Source: Bradyrhizobium nitroreducens
GTDB taxonomy: Bacteria; Pseudomonadota; Alphaproteobacteria; Rhizobiales; Xanthobacteraceae
Length of the DNA stretch: 64,000 bases
Direction: 5' to 3'
Assembly (NCBI RefSeq): GCF_002776695.1
Contig: NZ_LFJC01000003.1
Location: forward strand, 6,854,774-6,918,773
How positions within the stretch are numbered: the first letter of the stretch is position 1; the number at the start of each line of letters is the position of its first letter. Shown piece after piece: positions 52,374 through 61,456 of this stretch. The position numbers and the translations under genes are program-made. Below the pieces are notes generated by a model. That model was not told the origin of the DNA and did not search any database. It worked only from the letters and a program-made list of their open reading frames with translations.

Positions 52374-52868
52374 TCAGCGCCGGCCTGCGTTCGGGTCGGG
52401 GAACGGCGAGGCTGCGGCCGGCGCGGTCTCAACCGGTGCTGCGACAGGCGCGGACGCGGCCGGTTTGGGCTTCCTGGGCCGGTGCGGCTTGCGAACCGGT
52501 TTCGGCGGGGTGGCCGGCTGGAGTTCCGCAAACACCGGATTCGGGTCTGATGTCACCGAGGCCGGTGTGGTGAAATCCCCAGGATTCTTGATCACGTTCA
52601 CCGGGACGCTCGCCGGCTGATACTTGGGCAGCGCGAAGGTGACCGTGAAGGGAGCATCGGGGGCGGGAACCGAGACGGAGCAGGGGGTCTTGCAGCCCGG
52701 GCCTACCGAGGTGGTGGCGTCCGCGCCCGGAGGATTGGATTCGAGTCGGACCTGGAGGGGCGGCGGGGCCGATTTGAACATGTCCCAGGACATCGAGGAG
52801 CAGCCGCCAAGGCCCGCCGCTCCCAGCAGACCCGCTCCCGCTAACGCAACCGCGATGACACGACGCAT
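52374..52868 (-). CDS. Lipoprotein with proline/alanine-rich tail
   Basis: A 164-residue protein. MRRVIAVALAGAGLLGAAGL followed by GGC is a lipoprotein signal with the acylated cysteine near residue 22. Residues ~40-110 look like a small beta domain of PEGA type (VRLESNPPGADATTSVGPGC, then a C in TPCSVSVPAPD), and the tail is Pro/Ala/Lys-rich. The function is unknown. ATG 52,868 is preferred over 52,880. Confidence 0.75.
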   Translation of the reverse strand: MRRVIAVALAGAGLLGAAGLGGCSSMSWDMFKSAPPPLQVRLESNPPGADATTSVGPGCKTPCSVSVPAPDAPFTVTFALPKYQPASVPVNVIKNPGDFTTPASVTSDPNPVFAELQPATPPKPVRKPHRPRKPKPAASAPVAAPVETAPAAASPFPDPNAGRR

Positions 52869-53023
52869 GACCCCATCCACTCAAACTGCGACGAACCGCC
52901 ACAACCCCGTGCGGACCTTAGGAGCGTCGTTGCAGGCAGGCAACCGGCGCACAGCGCATGCTTAGCGAGTGGTTAACGCGGGTTGCCGAAAAATAGTAAC
53001 GCAATTTCAGTGGCTTGATGGTG

Positions 53024-53698
53024 CTATGGCGACATCAGGCTGGAGGCCGCGGCCGGCAAGTCGCGCATGTGATGGATCAGCCGGTCCGGCTTCAGCTCGG
53101 CAATCGGCACGTCCGTATAGCCGAAGCTGACCCCGATCACCGGGACCCCGGCGCGGCGGGCCACCCCGACGTCGGTTCCGGCATCGCCGACCATGATGCT
53201 GGCTTTGACCGCTCCGCCGGCGCGCGCCACGGTTTCACGGAAAATGGTCGGATCTGGTTTCTGGACCCCAAAAGTGTCCGCGCCGCAGATCGCCGCGAAG
53301 CGGCGGCTGAGGTCGAGCTGGTCCAGCAGGCGCTTCGACAGCCATTCCAGCTTGTTGGTGCAGACCGCGAGCCGATGGCCCTGCTCAGAAAAATGGTCGA
53401 GCGCGGCCTCGAGCCCCTCGAAGGGACGGGATTCGACCGCGATATGGTCGGCATAGTAGGCGATGAAGTCCGCGGTCATTCGGTCCATGTCGGCGGGGGT
53501 GACGGCGCGGCCCTCCGCTTCCAGCCCTCGCTCGATCAGCTTGCGGGCGCCGGCGCCGATCATGTTGCGGGCCGAGGCCATCGGCACGGGCGGCAGCCCT
53601 TCGCGGTCGAGCACATAGTTCAGCGCGGTGATCAGGTCGGGCGCCGTGTCCACGAGCGTGCCGTCGAGATCGAAGACAATGGTGTGAGCGGAGGTCAT
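53024..53698 (-). CDS. gph: Phosphoglycolate phosphatase (HAD family)
   Basis: A 224-residue HAD hydrolase. The nucleophile motif is VFDLDGTLVDTAPDL at residues ~7-21, motif II is AVCTNK near 113, the lysine lies in VQKPDPTIFRETVARAG near 150, and motif IV is MVGDAGTDVGVARRAG near 175. It dephosphorylates 2-phosphoglycolate made by DNA repair and Rubisco. ATG 53,698 starts at the domain; a much longer reading frame continues opposite rpiA and is not real. It is divergent from rpiA across 157 bases. Confidence 0.92.
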   Translation of the reverse strand: MTSAHTIVFDLDGTLVDTAPDLITALNYVLDREGLPPVPMASARNMIGAGARKLIERGLEAEGRAVTPADMDRMTADFIAYYADHIAVESRPFEGLEAALDHFSEQGHRLAVCTNKLEWLSKRLLDQLDLSRRFAAICGADTFGVQKPDPTIFRETVARAGGAVKASIMVGDAGTDVGVARRAGVPVIGVSFGYTDVPIAELKPDRLIHHMRDLPAAASSLMSP

Positions 53699-53855
53699 GA
53701 TCCAAGCGCTACCGGCCCGGTCGTGTCCACGCAAGGGGCGGGCCCATAAGTTCACCTTATAGGCCTGTTCCCGCGCGGAAAACGAGGCTACATAGGCCGC
53801 CGAAAGCGGGCCGGGATCGGCCGGCAGGTTCGAGGCTTCAGAGGCGGGCGCAAAC

Positions 53856-54569
53856 GTGAATATGGACCAGTTGAAGCGGCAGGCTGCGGCGCGCGCGCTC
53901 GAAGAGGTGCGGGACGGCATGCAGCTTGGGCTCGGGACCGGCTCGACCGCCAAGCACTTCGTCGAGCTGCTCGGCGAGCGCGTCGCCGCCGGCTTGAAGG
54001 TGATCGGCGTGCCGACCTCCGAGCAGACCCGCGCGGACGCGGAGCGCTGCGGCGTGCCGCTGACCACGCTCGATGAGGTCGACCATCTCGACATCACCGT
54101 CGACGGCGCCGACGAGATCGATCCCGCGCTCAACCTGATCAAGGGCGGCGGCGGCGCGTTGCTGCGCGAGAAGATCGTGGCGGCGGCTTCCGATCGCATG
54201 ATCGTGATTGCCGATGACACCAAATGGGTGCCGACGCTCGGCAAGTTTCCGTTGCCGGTCGAGGTCATCCCGTTCGGCCTCGGCGCGACGCGCCGGGCGA
54301 TCGAGAAGGCATTTGCCGAATGCGGCGTTTCCGGGCAAATGGCGGTCCGCAAGGGCAAGGACGGCCACGTTTTCGTCACCGACGGCGGCCACTGGATCGT
54401 CGATGCCCAGCTCGGACGGATCGAGGATCCTGCCAGCCTCGCCAAGGCATTGAGCGCCATTCCAGGCGTGGTCGAGCACGGGCTGTTCATCGGCTTGGCC
54501 AGCTCCGCCGTTCTGGCGGGGGCTGAGGGAATTCGCGTGATTGAACGGCGCAAGCCGAAAGGAGACTAG
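53856..54569 (+). CDS. rpiA: Ribose-5-phosphate isomerase A
   Basis: A 237-residue enzyme interconverting ribose-5-phosphate and ribulose-5-phosphate. GLGTGSTAKHFVELLGERV binds phosphate near residue 25, TVDGADEIDPALNLIKGGGGALLREKIVA near residue 84-112 contains the catalytic Asp and Glu, and KFPLPVEVIPFG and VTDGGHWIVDAQLG are also family segments. The start is GTG 53,856 or ATG 53,862. It is followed after two bases by the DUF2059 gene, so the two are probably co-transcribed. Confidence 0.95.
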   Translation: MNMDQLKRQAAARALEEVRDGMQLGLGTGSTAKHFVELLGERVAAGLKVIGVPTSEQTRADAERCGVPLTTLDEVDHLDITVDGADEIDPALNLIKGGGGALLREKIVAAASDRMIVIADDTKWVPTLGKFPLPVEVIPFGLGATRRAIEKAFAECGVSGQMAVRKGKDGHVFVTDGGHWIVDAQLGRIEDPASLAKALSAIPGVVEHGLFIGLASSAVLAGAEGIRVIERRKPKGD

Positions 54570-54571
54570 GA

Positions 54572-55114
54572 ATGAAGATCGTATTGAAGTTCTTGCCGGC
54601 CGTGGTTCTTGCTGCAGGATTGGCCGTCCCGGCCGTGGCGCAGCAGCCGGCTCCGGCCCAGCCCAAGGCCGCAGCGGCGCCCGCGCAGCCGAAAGCCTCG
54701 CCCGCCGCGGTTGCGGCGGCCAAGGAGATCCTGCAGATCAAGAACGCCACCGCGATGTATCAGGGCGCCGTGCCCGGCCTCGTCGAGAAGACCAAGATCG
54801 CGCTGATCCAGCAGAACCTGAACTACCAGAAGGACCTCAACGAGGTCGCACAGGTCGTCGCCCAGCAGCTCAACGGCCGCCAGAACGAGATTGGCGACGG
54901 CATGGCGCAGATCTATGCCAGCGAGTTCACCGAGCAGGAGCTGAAGGACCTCGTCACCTTCTACAAGTCGCCGCTCGGCAAGAAGCTGATCGACGCCGAG
55001 CCGCGCGCCATCGGCCTCAGCATGGCTTTCATGAACTCCTGGGCCCAGAATTTCTCCGAGACCGTGATGGGGGCCTTCCGCGCCGAGATGCGCAAGCGTG
55101 GCAAGGAAATCTGA
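54572..55114 (+). CDS. DUF2059 periplasmic protein
   Basis: A 180-residue protein with a signal peptide (MKIVLKFLPAVVLAAGLAVP, cleavage near AVAQQ), an Ala/Pro-rich linker to residue ~48 and a helical DUF2059 domain. The domain contains the typical QIYASEFTEQELKDLVTFYKSPLGKKLIDAEP segment (residues ~112-145). The function is unknown; the family is widespread and secreted. It follows rpiA by two bases and precedes gor by 46 bases. Confidence 0.88.
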   Translation: MKIVLKFLPAVVLAAGLAVPAVAQQPAPAQPKAAAAPAQPKASPAAVAAAKEILQIKNATAMYQGAVPGLVEKTKIALIQQNLNYQKDLNEVAQVVAQQLNGRQNEIGDGMAQIYASEFTEQELKDLVTFYKSPLGKKLIDAEPRAIGLSMAFMNSWAQNFSETVMGAFRAEMRKRGKEI

Positions 55115-55160
55115 CAGTACCTATCTGGTCAGAAATCCCTGAAAGAGGTCGGAGTGGACA

Positions 55161-56549
55161 ATGGCTGAATTCGACGTCGACCTCTTCGTGATCGGTGGTG
55201 GCTCGGGCGGCGTGCGTGCCGCCCGTATCGCGGCCGGTTACGGCGCCCGCGTGATGATCGCGGAAGAGTACCGCATGGGCGGCACCTGCGTGATCCGCGG
55301 CTGCGTGCCGAAGAAGCTGTTCGTGATCGGCTCGCATTTCCGTCACGAGCTCGAGGACGCCGCCGGCTTCGGCTGGACCGTTCCGCCCGCCAGCTTCGAC
55401 TGGCCGACGCTGATCGCCAACAAGGACAAGGAGATCGCGCGGCTGGAGGCGGCCTACACCGCCAATGTCGAGAAGTCCGGCGCGCAGATCGTCAAGAGCC
55501 GTGCGGTGATCGAGGACAAGCACACCGTCCGCCTGCTCGCGGACGACAAGAAGATCACGGCGAAATACATCCTGATCGCGACCGGCGGCGCGCCCAATCA
55601 CGGCGCCCCGATCCCCGGCATCGAGCACGTGATCTCCTCCAATGAAGCGTTTCATCTGAAGAAGTTGCCGAAGCGGATCGTGATCCAGGGCGGCGGCTAC
55701 ATCGCGCTGGAATTCGCCGGCATCTTCGCCGGCTTCGGCTCCGACGTCACCGTGATCTATCGCGGCGACAACATTCTTCGCGGTTTCGACGAGGATGTCC
55801 GGACCCACGTTCGTGCCGAGATGGAGAAGCAGGGCATCACCATCCTCACCGGCTGCACGGTGGCGAAGGTCGATCGCCATGGCGATGAGTTCACCACGCA
55901 TCTGTCGAACGGATCGAGCCTCGCGTCCGACCAGGTGATGTTCGCGATCGGCCGCCACCCGGCCGTCGCCAACCTTGGCCTCGAGAACGCCGGCGTCGCC
56001 ATCAACCCGAAGAATGGCGGCATCGCGGTCGACCATTTCTCCAAGAGCTCGGTCGACAGCATCTATGCGATCGGCGACGTCACCCATCGCTTCAACCTGA
56101 CGCCGGTCGCGATCCGCGAGGGCCATGCCTTCGCCGACACCGTGTTCGGCAAGCGCGAGGTGCAGGTCGATCATTCCAACATCCCGACCGCGGTGTTCTC
56201 GCAGCCTGAAGTGGGAACCGTCGGCCTGACGGAGACCGAGGCGCGGGCGCAGTTCAGCCACGTCGACATCTACAAGACGACCTTTCGCCCGATCAAGGCG
56301 ACGATGTCGGGCCGCGACACCCGCGTGCTGATGAAGCTGGTCGTGGACGGTTCGACCGATCGCGTGCTGGGCTGCCACATCGTCGGCGACGCCGCGGCCG
56401 AGATCACGCAAGCCGTTGCCATCGCGGTGAAGATGAAGGCGACCAAGGCCGATTTCGACGCCACGATTGCGCTGCATCCGACCGCGGCCGAGGAGCTCGT
56501 CACCATGCGCACGCCGACCGCGCGCCACGTGCGCCAGGCGGCGGAGTAG
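55161..56549 (+). CDS. gor: Glutathione-disulfide reductase
   Basis: A 462-residue FAD enzyme that reduces oxidised glutathione with NADPH. The FAD motif VIGGGSGGVRAARIAAGYGA opens the protein, and the redox-active pair is in GGTCVIRGCVPKK near residue 45-55. The NAD(P) motif is IVIQGGGYIALEFAGIFAGFG near 175. The C-terminal TIALHPTAAEELVTM carries the catalytic histidine from the partner subunit. The start ATG 55,161 is directly at the family N-terminus. Confidence 0.95.
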   Translation: MAEFDVDLFVIGGGSGGVRAARIAAGYGARVMIAEEYRMGGTCVIRGCVPKKLFVIGSHFRHELEDAAGFGWTVPPASFDWPTLIANKDKEIARLEAAYTANVEKSGAQIVKSRAVIEDKHTVRLLADDKKITAKYILIATGGAPNHGAPIPGIEHVISSNEAFHLKKLPKRIVIQGGGYIALEFAGIFAGFGSDVTVIYRGDNILRGFDEDVRTHVRAEMEKQGITILTGCTVAKVDRHGDEFTTHLSNGSSLASDQVMFAIGRHPAVANLGLENAGVAINPKNGGIAVDHFSKSSVDSIYAIGDVTHRFNLTPVAIREGHAFADTVFGKREVQVDHSNIPTAVFSQPEVGTVGLTETEARAQFSHVDIYKTTFRPIKATMSGRDTRVLMKLVVDGSTDRVLGCHIVGDAAAEITQAVAIAVKMKATKADFDATIALHPTAAEELVTMRTPTARHVRQAAE

Positions 56550-56557
56550 GGCGTCTC

Positions 56558-57697
56558 CTAAGCGTAGAGATATCCGACCGGCCTGCCTTCGGTGCGCAGG
56601 GGGCGCACATCCCTCTGCGTGATGATCTGGCCGGCGAGGCCGTCGATCTCGTCGCGCTGCGTCGGCGTCCAGCCGCGAAGATCGTTCATGCCCTTGAGGA
56701 GACCGAGCCGGAGCACCTGCGTGTTCTCGCCGACCGCAACGAGACTGAGCGAGCTCTTGCCTGCAGTCACGACGTCGCCGGCCGCGAGCTCGAAGGTCTC
56801 GCCCGCCTTGTTCTTGAATTCGGCCGTGCCGCGAATGACGCGATAGATCACGACCTCGCCCTTGGCGAACGAGGTGGCATCCACGGACGCCGACGTGCTC
56901 TTCGGCAGCAGCGACCCGCCGCGCGGGTCGGTTGCGATGATGTGGCCGGTGACGAGCTGGCCGCTCGGTGCTTCGATGCCGATGTCGCGCACGTAAACCG
57001 GCAGCGGCGATTTGATCGAGCCGTCGCTCAGCGGCTTGAACAATGCATCCAGGGCCAGCGGATCCTGCAGCCAGAAGCCGGCATTGGCCGGGCGATCGTG
57101 CAGCGGATGGCTCCAGGCCACGCGCGGCGTCTCGGCTTCGTCGATCTGATCGGGACCGACGATGGTCGGATTCGGAAAGGTGGTGGGATCGGTGATGAAG
57201 GCTTCGAGGAATTTGCCGGAATAGCCCATCGAGATCGGATCGGGCACCACCGTCTGCGGCGTCTTCAAATTCTCTTCGGTCGACAGGCCAGACCAGGTGT
57301 AGAACAGCTGGCGGTGCACGATCGCGCTTTGCAGCATCACCGCGCCGGGGCCGACATTGTAGAAGCGCCCGTCATAGTCGAAGGTGAAGGCGCCCGAGGT
57401 GACCAGCACGAGCTGGAAGCCGCCGGGCGGCAGATGCAGATGGAAGTCGGTGGGACCGGTGTCGGGGCGGTAGATCGGCAGGTTGGTCGCGACTTCGTGA
57501 AGCAGGAAGGTTTCATTGTTGGCGTGAAAGCCTTCGTTGGCGCGATTGTAGAGCGCTTGCGGACGATAGGTCGCCTCGAACTTCGCATTCCGGTCGCGGT
57601 CGATGGCAACGAAGTCCTGCGTGTTGAGGCGGAGCGGCGCGCCGCTCGGGTGGGTGAGGCCGGTTGTCTTGAGATCGCCCGCAGCATGCACGTTCAT
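56558..57697 (-). CDS. Cupin-domain protein of unknown function
   Basis: A 379-residue protein with two cupin-like halves. The first contains DFHLHLPPGGFQLVLVTSGAFTF near residue 95-117 and the second FAKGEVVIYRVIRGTAEFKNKAGETFELAAGDVV near residue 285-320. Metal ligands are incomplete in both, so catalysis is uncertain. ATG 57,697 follows a ggag ribosome site; the longer start at 57,739 is not favoured. Its stop is eight bases from the stop of gor on the other strand. Confidence 0.7.
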   Translation of the reverse strand: MNVHAAGDLKTTGLTHPSGAPLRLNTQDFVAIDRDRNAKFEATYRPQALYNRANEGFHANNETFLLHEVATNLPIYRPDTGPTDFHLHLPPGGFQLVLVTSGAFTFDYDGRFYNVGPGAVMLQSAIVHRQLFYTWSGLSTEENLKTPQTVVPDPISMGYSGKFLEAFITDPTTFPNPTIVGPDQIDEAETPRVAWSHPLHDRPANAGFWLQDPLALDALFKPLSDGSIKSPLPVYVRDIGIEAPSGQLVTGHIIATDPRGGSLLPKSTSASVDATSFAKGEVVIYRVIRGTAEFKNKAGETFELAAGDVVTAGKSSLSLVAVGENTQVLRLGLLKGMNDLRGWTPTQRDEIDGLAGQIITQRDVRPLRTEGRPVGYLYA

Positions 57698-58070
57698 GAC
57701 GTTCTCCGCTCTGCGCCGTTGCTTCGCTGACGACGTCATTGCGAATTCCGGGCCAGTTGGTTTGCGAAGCAGCAGGCGGGCCCGGCATCGCGACGCGAAC
57801 GTGCCATGCGGGAAAAATCCGGAGGTTGCACGGGACGTTAGATCGACGGCTCGTTCTGATCGTCAGGCGCCGCGCGCGAAGGCCTGCTTCCACGGGAGCG
57901 ACGGGACCTGTCTAATTTGTCAGCAAGCCTCGCCAGGGCGCGTGCAGCAGCGTTGGCGGGATCAGTGCGATGTCGCCCCTGCGCCCGGAGATCATTTCGC
58001 GGCCGGGCAGGCGGCGATTGACAGATTGTTCGTGTTTTGTTCTTATGCTGCGACCGAGATGGAGGCAGCC
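57698..58070. other. Gene-free spacer
   Basis: About 370 bases between the cupin gene (minus) and the small gene at 58,071 (plus). No credible gene, repeat or RNA structure was found. It should contain the two divergent promoters. Confidence 0.4.
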
Positions 58071-58379
58071 ATGGACAACCGCATCAACGACATTCGCAGA
58101 ACCATCAGAGCGCTCCGCGTCAGCATGCGCGAAGCCGAGGCGATCATGCATGAGCAGATCAATCGCGATGAGAACTGCAGCTTCGTGGCGCAGGAGGTCA
58201 TGAAGATGCGTTCGGTCATGAGCCTGCTCGCGAAGGAGCGGATCGCGCTCGGCGATCATGAGCCGATCATCGTGAGCAGCTTCTTCATCCCGCGGCGCCG
58301 GCCGACGCGAAAACCCGCCGCAGCGCCTGCGCCGACCGCCGAGTCCGTATTCCGTCCGCGCGTGGTGGCGCGGGTTTGA
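58071..58379 (+). CDS. Small hypothetical protein
   Basis: A 102-residue protein. Residues 1-60 are helical and charged (MDNRINDIRRTIRALRVSMR ... AQEVMKMRSVMSLLAKERIA), and the tail is Arg/Pro/Ala-rich. It is likely soluble and may bind nucleic acid or a partner helix; no family is recognised. ATG 58,071 is chosen because of a ggagg ribosome site just upstream; ATG 58,059 in the same frame would add four residues. Confidence 0.55.
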   Translation: MDNRINDIRRTIRALRVSMREAEAIMHEQINRDENCSFVAQEVMKMRSVMSLLAKERIALGDHEPIIVSSFFIPRRRPTRKPAAAPAPTAESVFRPRVVARV

Positions 58380-58418
58380 CGCCAAGGGGTTTGACGCCAA
58401 GGGGCTTGAGACGGGGGC

Positions 58419-58604
58419 TCAATCAAAGGCGTGAGGCGCGGCCCGATCCGGCTTGCCGGCCGGGCTGTCCGCCCACTTTGCCATCTCCATGGCCCGCGCG
58501 TCGATGCCTTCGCACCAGAAGCAGCTCGGCCGCGCGCGGCCGTTTTCGGACAGGATCGGGACCAGGCTGTGGCCGCAACCGGCGCACCAGGCGATGTCAG
58601 TCAT
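58419..58604 (-). CDS. Small zinc-ribbon-like protein
   Basis: A 61-residue frame with CAGCG near residue 7-11 and CFWC near residue 28-31, two CxxC pairs as in a zinc ribbon. No family is recognised beyond this. The gene lies between the 58,071 gene and the YbdK-type ligase and could be read with the latter. The short length keeps confidence modest. Confidence 0.45.
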   Translation of the reverse strand: MTDIAWCAGCGHSLVPILSENGRARPSCFWCEGIDARAMEMAKWADSPAGKPDRAAPHAFD

Positions 58605-58667
58605 GCATTCCTCTGGGACGGACCAAATTCAGAGATGACGTTCTCGTTCGTGAAGCTTGCGCGGGCA

Positions 58668-59918
58668 CTATGACGGCGTTGGCGCGCCTTGCCCGATGGG
58701 GGTATTCGTCCCCGATAACGTCGATGTAGCGATCCATCGTGACACTGCTGCGATGTCGTCGCCGTTCTCGCGATAGGCGCGGAGCTGGAATTCGGCCGAG
58801 CTGCCGCGGTCCACGATGGTGCGGCAATGCTCGATCTCGGCGGTGCAGCCGAGAGCGTCCGCGTCCTCGGCGATGTCGTCGACGATTCGGGACAGCATCT
58901 CGGAGATCGTGACCGGCCCGTCCTTGGAGGCAAAGATGCAATCGGTGCCGTAGCGCTGGGCGCGCCATTTGTTCTCGACCGCAATCGCGCGTTCGACCAC
59001 CGTCACCTCCTTCGACAGATGAGGCCGCAGATAGAGGTGCCGCGTCAGGCAGCGATAGAGCGAGGCGATGGCGACGGCATCGTCGACGAAGGTACAGGTG
59101 TCGGGCGCGCGGAGTTCGAGCGTCGGGTGCCGCATCGAGGGCCGCATCGCCCACCAGATGTGGCTCTCGTCGGGAACGACGCCCGAGCGCTGCAACGCGC
59201 CGACATATTCGTCGTAGTCCTGCCGGCTCTCGAACAGTTCGGGCAGGCCGGTGCGCGGCAGCTCGGAATAGGCGGCGAGGCGGTAGCCCTTCAGTCCGGT
59301 CTTGTGCGAGTTCCAGAACGGGGAGGAGGCCGACAGCGCGATGAACAGCGGCAGGTGCGGCAGCATCGCCCGCATCACCGCCATGCGCTTCTCGGGATCG
59401 GGCAACTGCACATGCACATGCATGCCGCACATCATGTTGCGGTGGCCGATGCTGCGCAGGTCCTCGATCATCTCCTCATAGCGCGGCTTCGGGCTCGGCT
59501 GCGACATGCGCCAGACCGCCGTCGGGTGCGTGCCGCAGGCCATGATCACGAAACCATATTGCGCGGCGACGTTCGCAACCTCGCGGCGCAGGAAGCGAAG
59601 CTCCTCGCGGGCGTCGTTGACGTCGACGTGAACGTTGGTGGCGACCTCGAGCTGGGATTGCAGCATCTCGCGCATGGCCTGGCCGCCGGTCGACCAGTTC
59701 GCCGATTCGAACAGCGCGTTGGGCGTCTCGATCGCAACGTCGAACGTCCGGCGATCGGCCAGGAAGTATTCCTCCTCGATGCCGAAGGAATATTCAGCGG
59801 CCTTGCCGCCGCCGCCGGCGGAGCGAATCACGAGATGCTGTTTGTCACCCGAGGAATCCAGGCGAAGCAGTTTCAAAACGTCCGAAGCAAATGTCATATC
59901 CCACCCGGCAAAGATCAC
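58668..59918 (-). CDS. YbdK-type carboxylate-amine ligase (glutamate-cysteine ligase GCS2 family)
   Basis: A 416-residue ATP-dependent ligase. The GCS2 entry motif EYSFGIEEEYFLAD is near residue 42, HRNMMCGMHVHVQLPDPEKRM near residue 160 binds substrate, and TLELRAPDTCTFVDDAVAIA near 268 is also typical. It would join glutamate to an amine such as cysteine. Its start overlaps the upstream amidotransferase stop by four bases (59,915-59,918), so the two are translationally coupled. An alternative ATG at 59,897 would remove the overlap. Confidence 0.85.
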   Translation of the reverse strand: MIFAGWDMTFASDVLKLLRLDSSGDKQHLVIRSAGGGGKAAEYSFGIEEEYFLADRRTFDVAIETPNALFESANWSTGGQAMREMLQSQLEVATNVHVDVNDAREELRFLRREVANVAAQYGFVIMACGTHPTAVWRMSQPSPKPRYEEMIEDLRSIGHRNMMCGMHVHVQLPDPEKRMAVMRAMLPHLPLFIALSASSPFWNSHKTGLKGYRLAAYSELPRTGLPELFESRQDYDEYVGALQRSGVVPDESHIWWAMRPSMRHPTLELRAPDTCTFVDDAVAIASLYRCLTRHLYLRPHLSKEVTVVERAIAVENKWRAQRYGTDCIFASKDGPVTISEMLSRIVDDIAEDADALGCTAEIEHCRTIVDRGSSAEFQLRAYRENGDDIAAVSRWIATSTLSGTNTPIGQGAPTPS

Positions 59919-60742
59919 CTGCGGGCACTAATCCTCCGGGTAGGGGTGGGTTCCCGGTCGGCGCTACTGCAAATTGTCGCGTCGAACGGAACAATCTTCA
60001 CGCTTTCGGACGCGCGTGCGATCAGCGCGTGGTTTGGCGGCACCTCGGTCCAATCGGTTTCCTTGTCGAAGGGTTCGGACACGACAATGACCTGGCCGCC
60101 GTCCTCCCGGAAGTAGAGTGTGTTCGCGGCATCGTTGACCGCGACGCGGAAGGCGTAGAGGTCCCGGCCGTTGGCGATCGCGCTGGTGAAGCGCAGCCGT
60201 TCGCGCAAGCGGCCGTCATTGACGAGGCCGACCAGGGCCTGCAGCACGCGCTGCGTCGCTCCAAGCGGGTCGCCGTCGAGGCCGGCCCCCATCATCGCGA
60301 GGAACACGGCTTCGGAATCGGTCGTGCCCAGCCGCGACGGATAGAACGCATCGGGAATCAGCGCCTCGACCTTGCGCCGCAGCCGATTCCAACTGCCGAC
60401 GAAGCCGTTGTGCATGAACATCCAGTGGCCGCAGGCAAAGGGATGGCAATTCTGCCGCGTCACCGCGGTGCCGGTCGCGGCGCGCACATGGGCGAAGAAC
60501 AGATGCGAGCGCAGATGCCGGCAGAGATAGCGTAGATTTTCGTCCGACCATGCCGGGCGCGTCTCGCGATAGAGGCCGGGCTCCGGATGCTCGCCGTACC
60601 AGCCGAGACCGAAGCCGTCGCCGTTCGAGCCTGCCGTCGATTGCAGCGAGCGGATGCTCTGCGCGATCAGCGAATGCTCGGGCTCGGTGACATAGGGTTC
60701 GAAAGACGTCGTCTCGCCCCGGTATGCGATCCAGCGGCACAT
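59915..60742 (-). CDS. Class II glutamine amidotransferase (YafJ/EgtC-like)
   Basis: A 275-residue protein beginning MCRWIAYRG, with Cys2 as the exposed N-terminal nucleophile. GDGFGLGWYGEHPEPGLYRE near residue 42, HVRAATGTAVTRQNCHPFACG near 85-105 and MFMHNGFVGSWNRLRR near 108-122 are typical of the group that includes EgtC, which removes glutamate from a gamma-glutamyl intermediate. Pairing with a GCS2 ligase parallels EgtA/EgtC of ergothioneine synthesis, but EgtB and EgtD are not in the window. It is the first gene of the two-gene operon. Confidence 0.85.
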   Translation of the reverse strand: MCRWIAYRGETTSFEPYVTEPEHSLIAQSIRSLQSTAGSNGDGFGLGWYGEHPEPGLYRETRPAWSDENLRYLCRHLRSHLFFAHVRAATGTAVTRQNCHPFACGHWMFMHNGFVGSWNRLRRKVEALIPDAFYPSRLGTTDSEAVFLAMMGAGLDGDPLGATQRVLQALVGLVNDGRLRERLRFTSAIANGRDLYAFRVAVNDAANTLYFREDGGQVIVVSEPFDKETDWTEVPPNHALIARASESVKIVPFDATICSSADREPTPTRRISARR

Positions 60743-60826
60743 GGGAGTTCCTGTCGGGGATATGTCCTGACGGCACCAACAAACCTGCCCGGGCTGCGTT
60801 CCCGATGAGATCCCGGCCGCTGCCCG

Positions 60827-61423
60827 CTAGTCCCTGCCGCCGAGCGTTTCGCGATAAGTCTTGCCGTAGGGATAGAAATGCTCCTTGCGGCCCTGGTCCC
60901 AGAGCGCCCTAAATCCGGGCGCGGTGATGTCCCAATCCGGGCGGCACTTCATGCTGACGGCCCTGAGGTCCTGGCGCAATTCCTCGACCGTCGGACGCCC
61001 GAAGAACCAGTAGCCGTTGTAGATCTTGTGAACGACGAGGCGGGGCTCCAGCACGACGACATGCGGGATCATGGGATTGTGGACGGGATCGGTGTATTCG
61101 GCGATGTCGAGGTCCTTCTGCACGATCCGCCTGGGGTCCGAGAGGAACGGCCAGTGCGCGCCGGCGCCGCTGCGATATTCATTGGTCTCGGCGATGGTGT
61201 CGGTGGTGATCGTGACCAGCCGGCAATAGCCGACCTCCATCTCGCGATGGAGCTGAACCAGCCCTTCGGTCTGGCGACGATCCTTCGGGCAAAATCCGCC
61301 GCGGCCGAGCACGACGATCATGGGATCGTCCCCCTGCAGCTCGGAGAGCTTGCGGTGCTTTGCGGTGTGATCGCTGAGTTCGTAATCCGGGAAGGTCACG
61401 CCCGGCATGATGTCAGTTCGCAT
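60827..61423 (-). CDS. Peroxiredoxin/AhpC-TSA-like thioredoxin-fold protein
   Basis: A 198-residue protein. FPDYELSDHTAKHRKLSELQ is the usual AhpC/TSA opening, and the active-site position reads GGFCPKDRRQ, with a single cysteine near residue 45. Another cysteine occurs near residue 67 (GYCRLV) and a third in MKCRPDW near 160. Reduction of a peroxide or a related thiol reaction is likely. Its neighbours are all redox-related. It lies 33 bases downstream of the MOSC/reductase fusion on the same strand. Confidence 0.8.
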   Translation of the reverse strand: MRTDIMPGVTFPDYELSDHTAKHRKLSELQGDDPMIVVLGRGGFCPKDRRQTEGLVQLHREMEVGYCRLVTITTDTIAETNEYRSGAGAHWPFLSDPRRIVQKDLDIAEYTDPVHNPMIPHVVVLEPRLVVHKIYNGYWFFGRPTVEELRQDLRAVSMKCRPDWDITAPGFRALWDQGRKEHFYPYGKTYRETLGGRD

Positions 61424-61456
61424 CGAAGTCTCCTGTGTCCAGCGCCGATTTGATCT

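Noticed and set aside
53699..54553. A long N-terminal extension of the gph frame
   Set aside because: It runs opposite rpiA. The HAD domain starts at ATG 53,698 and the extension has no similarity to any domain.
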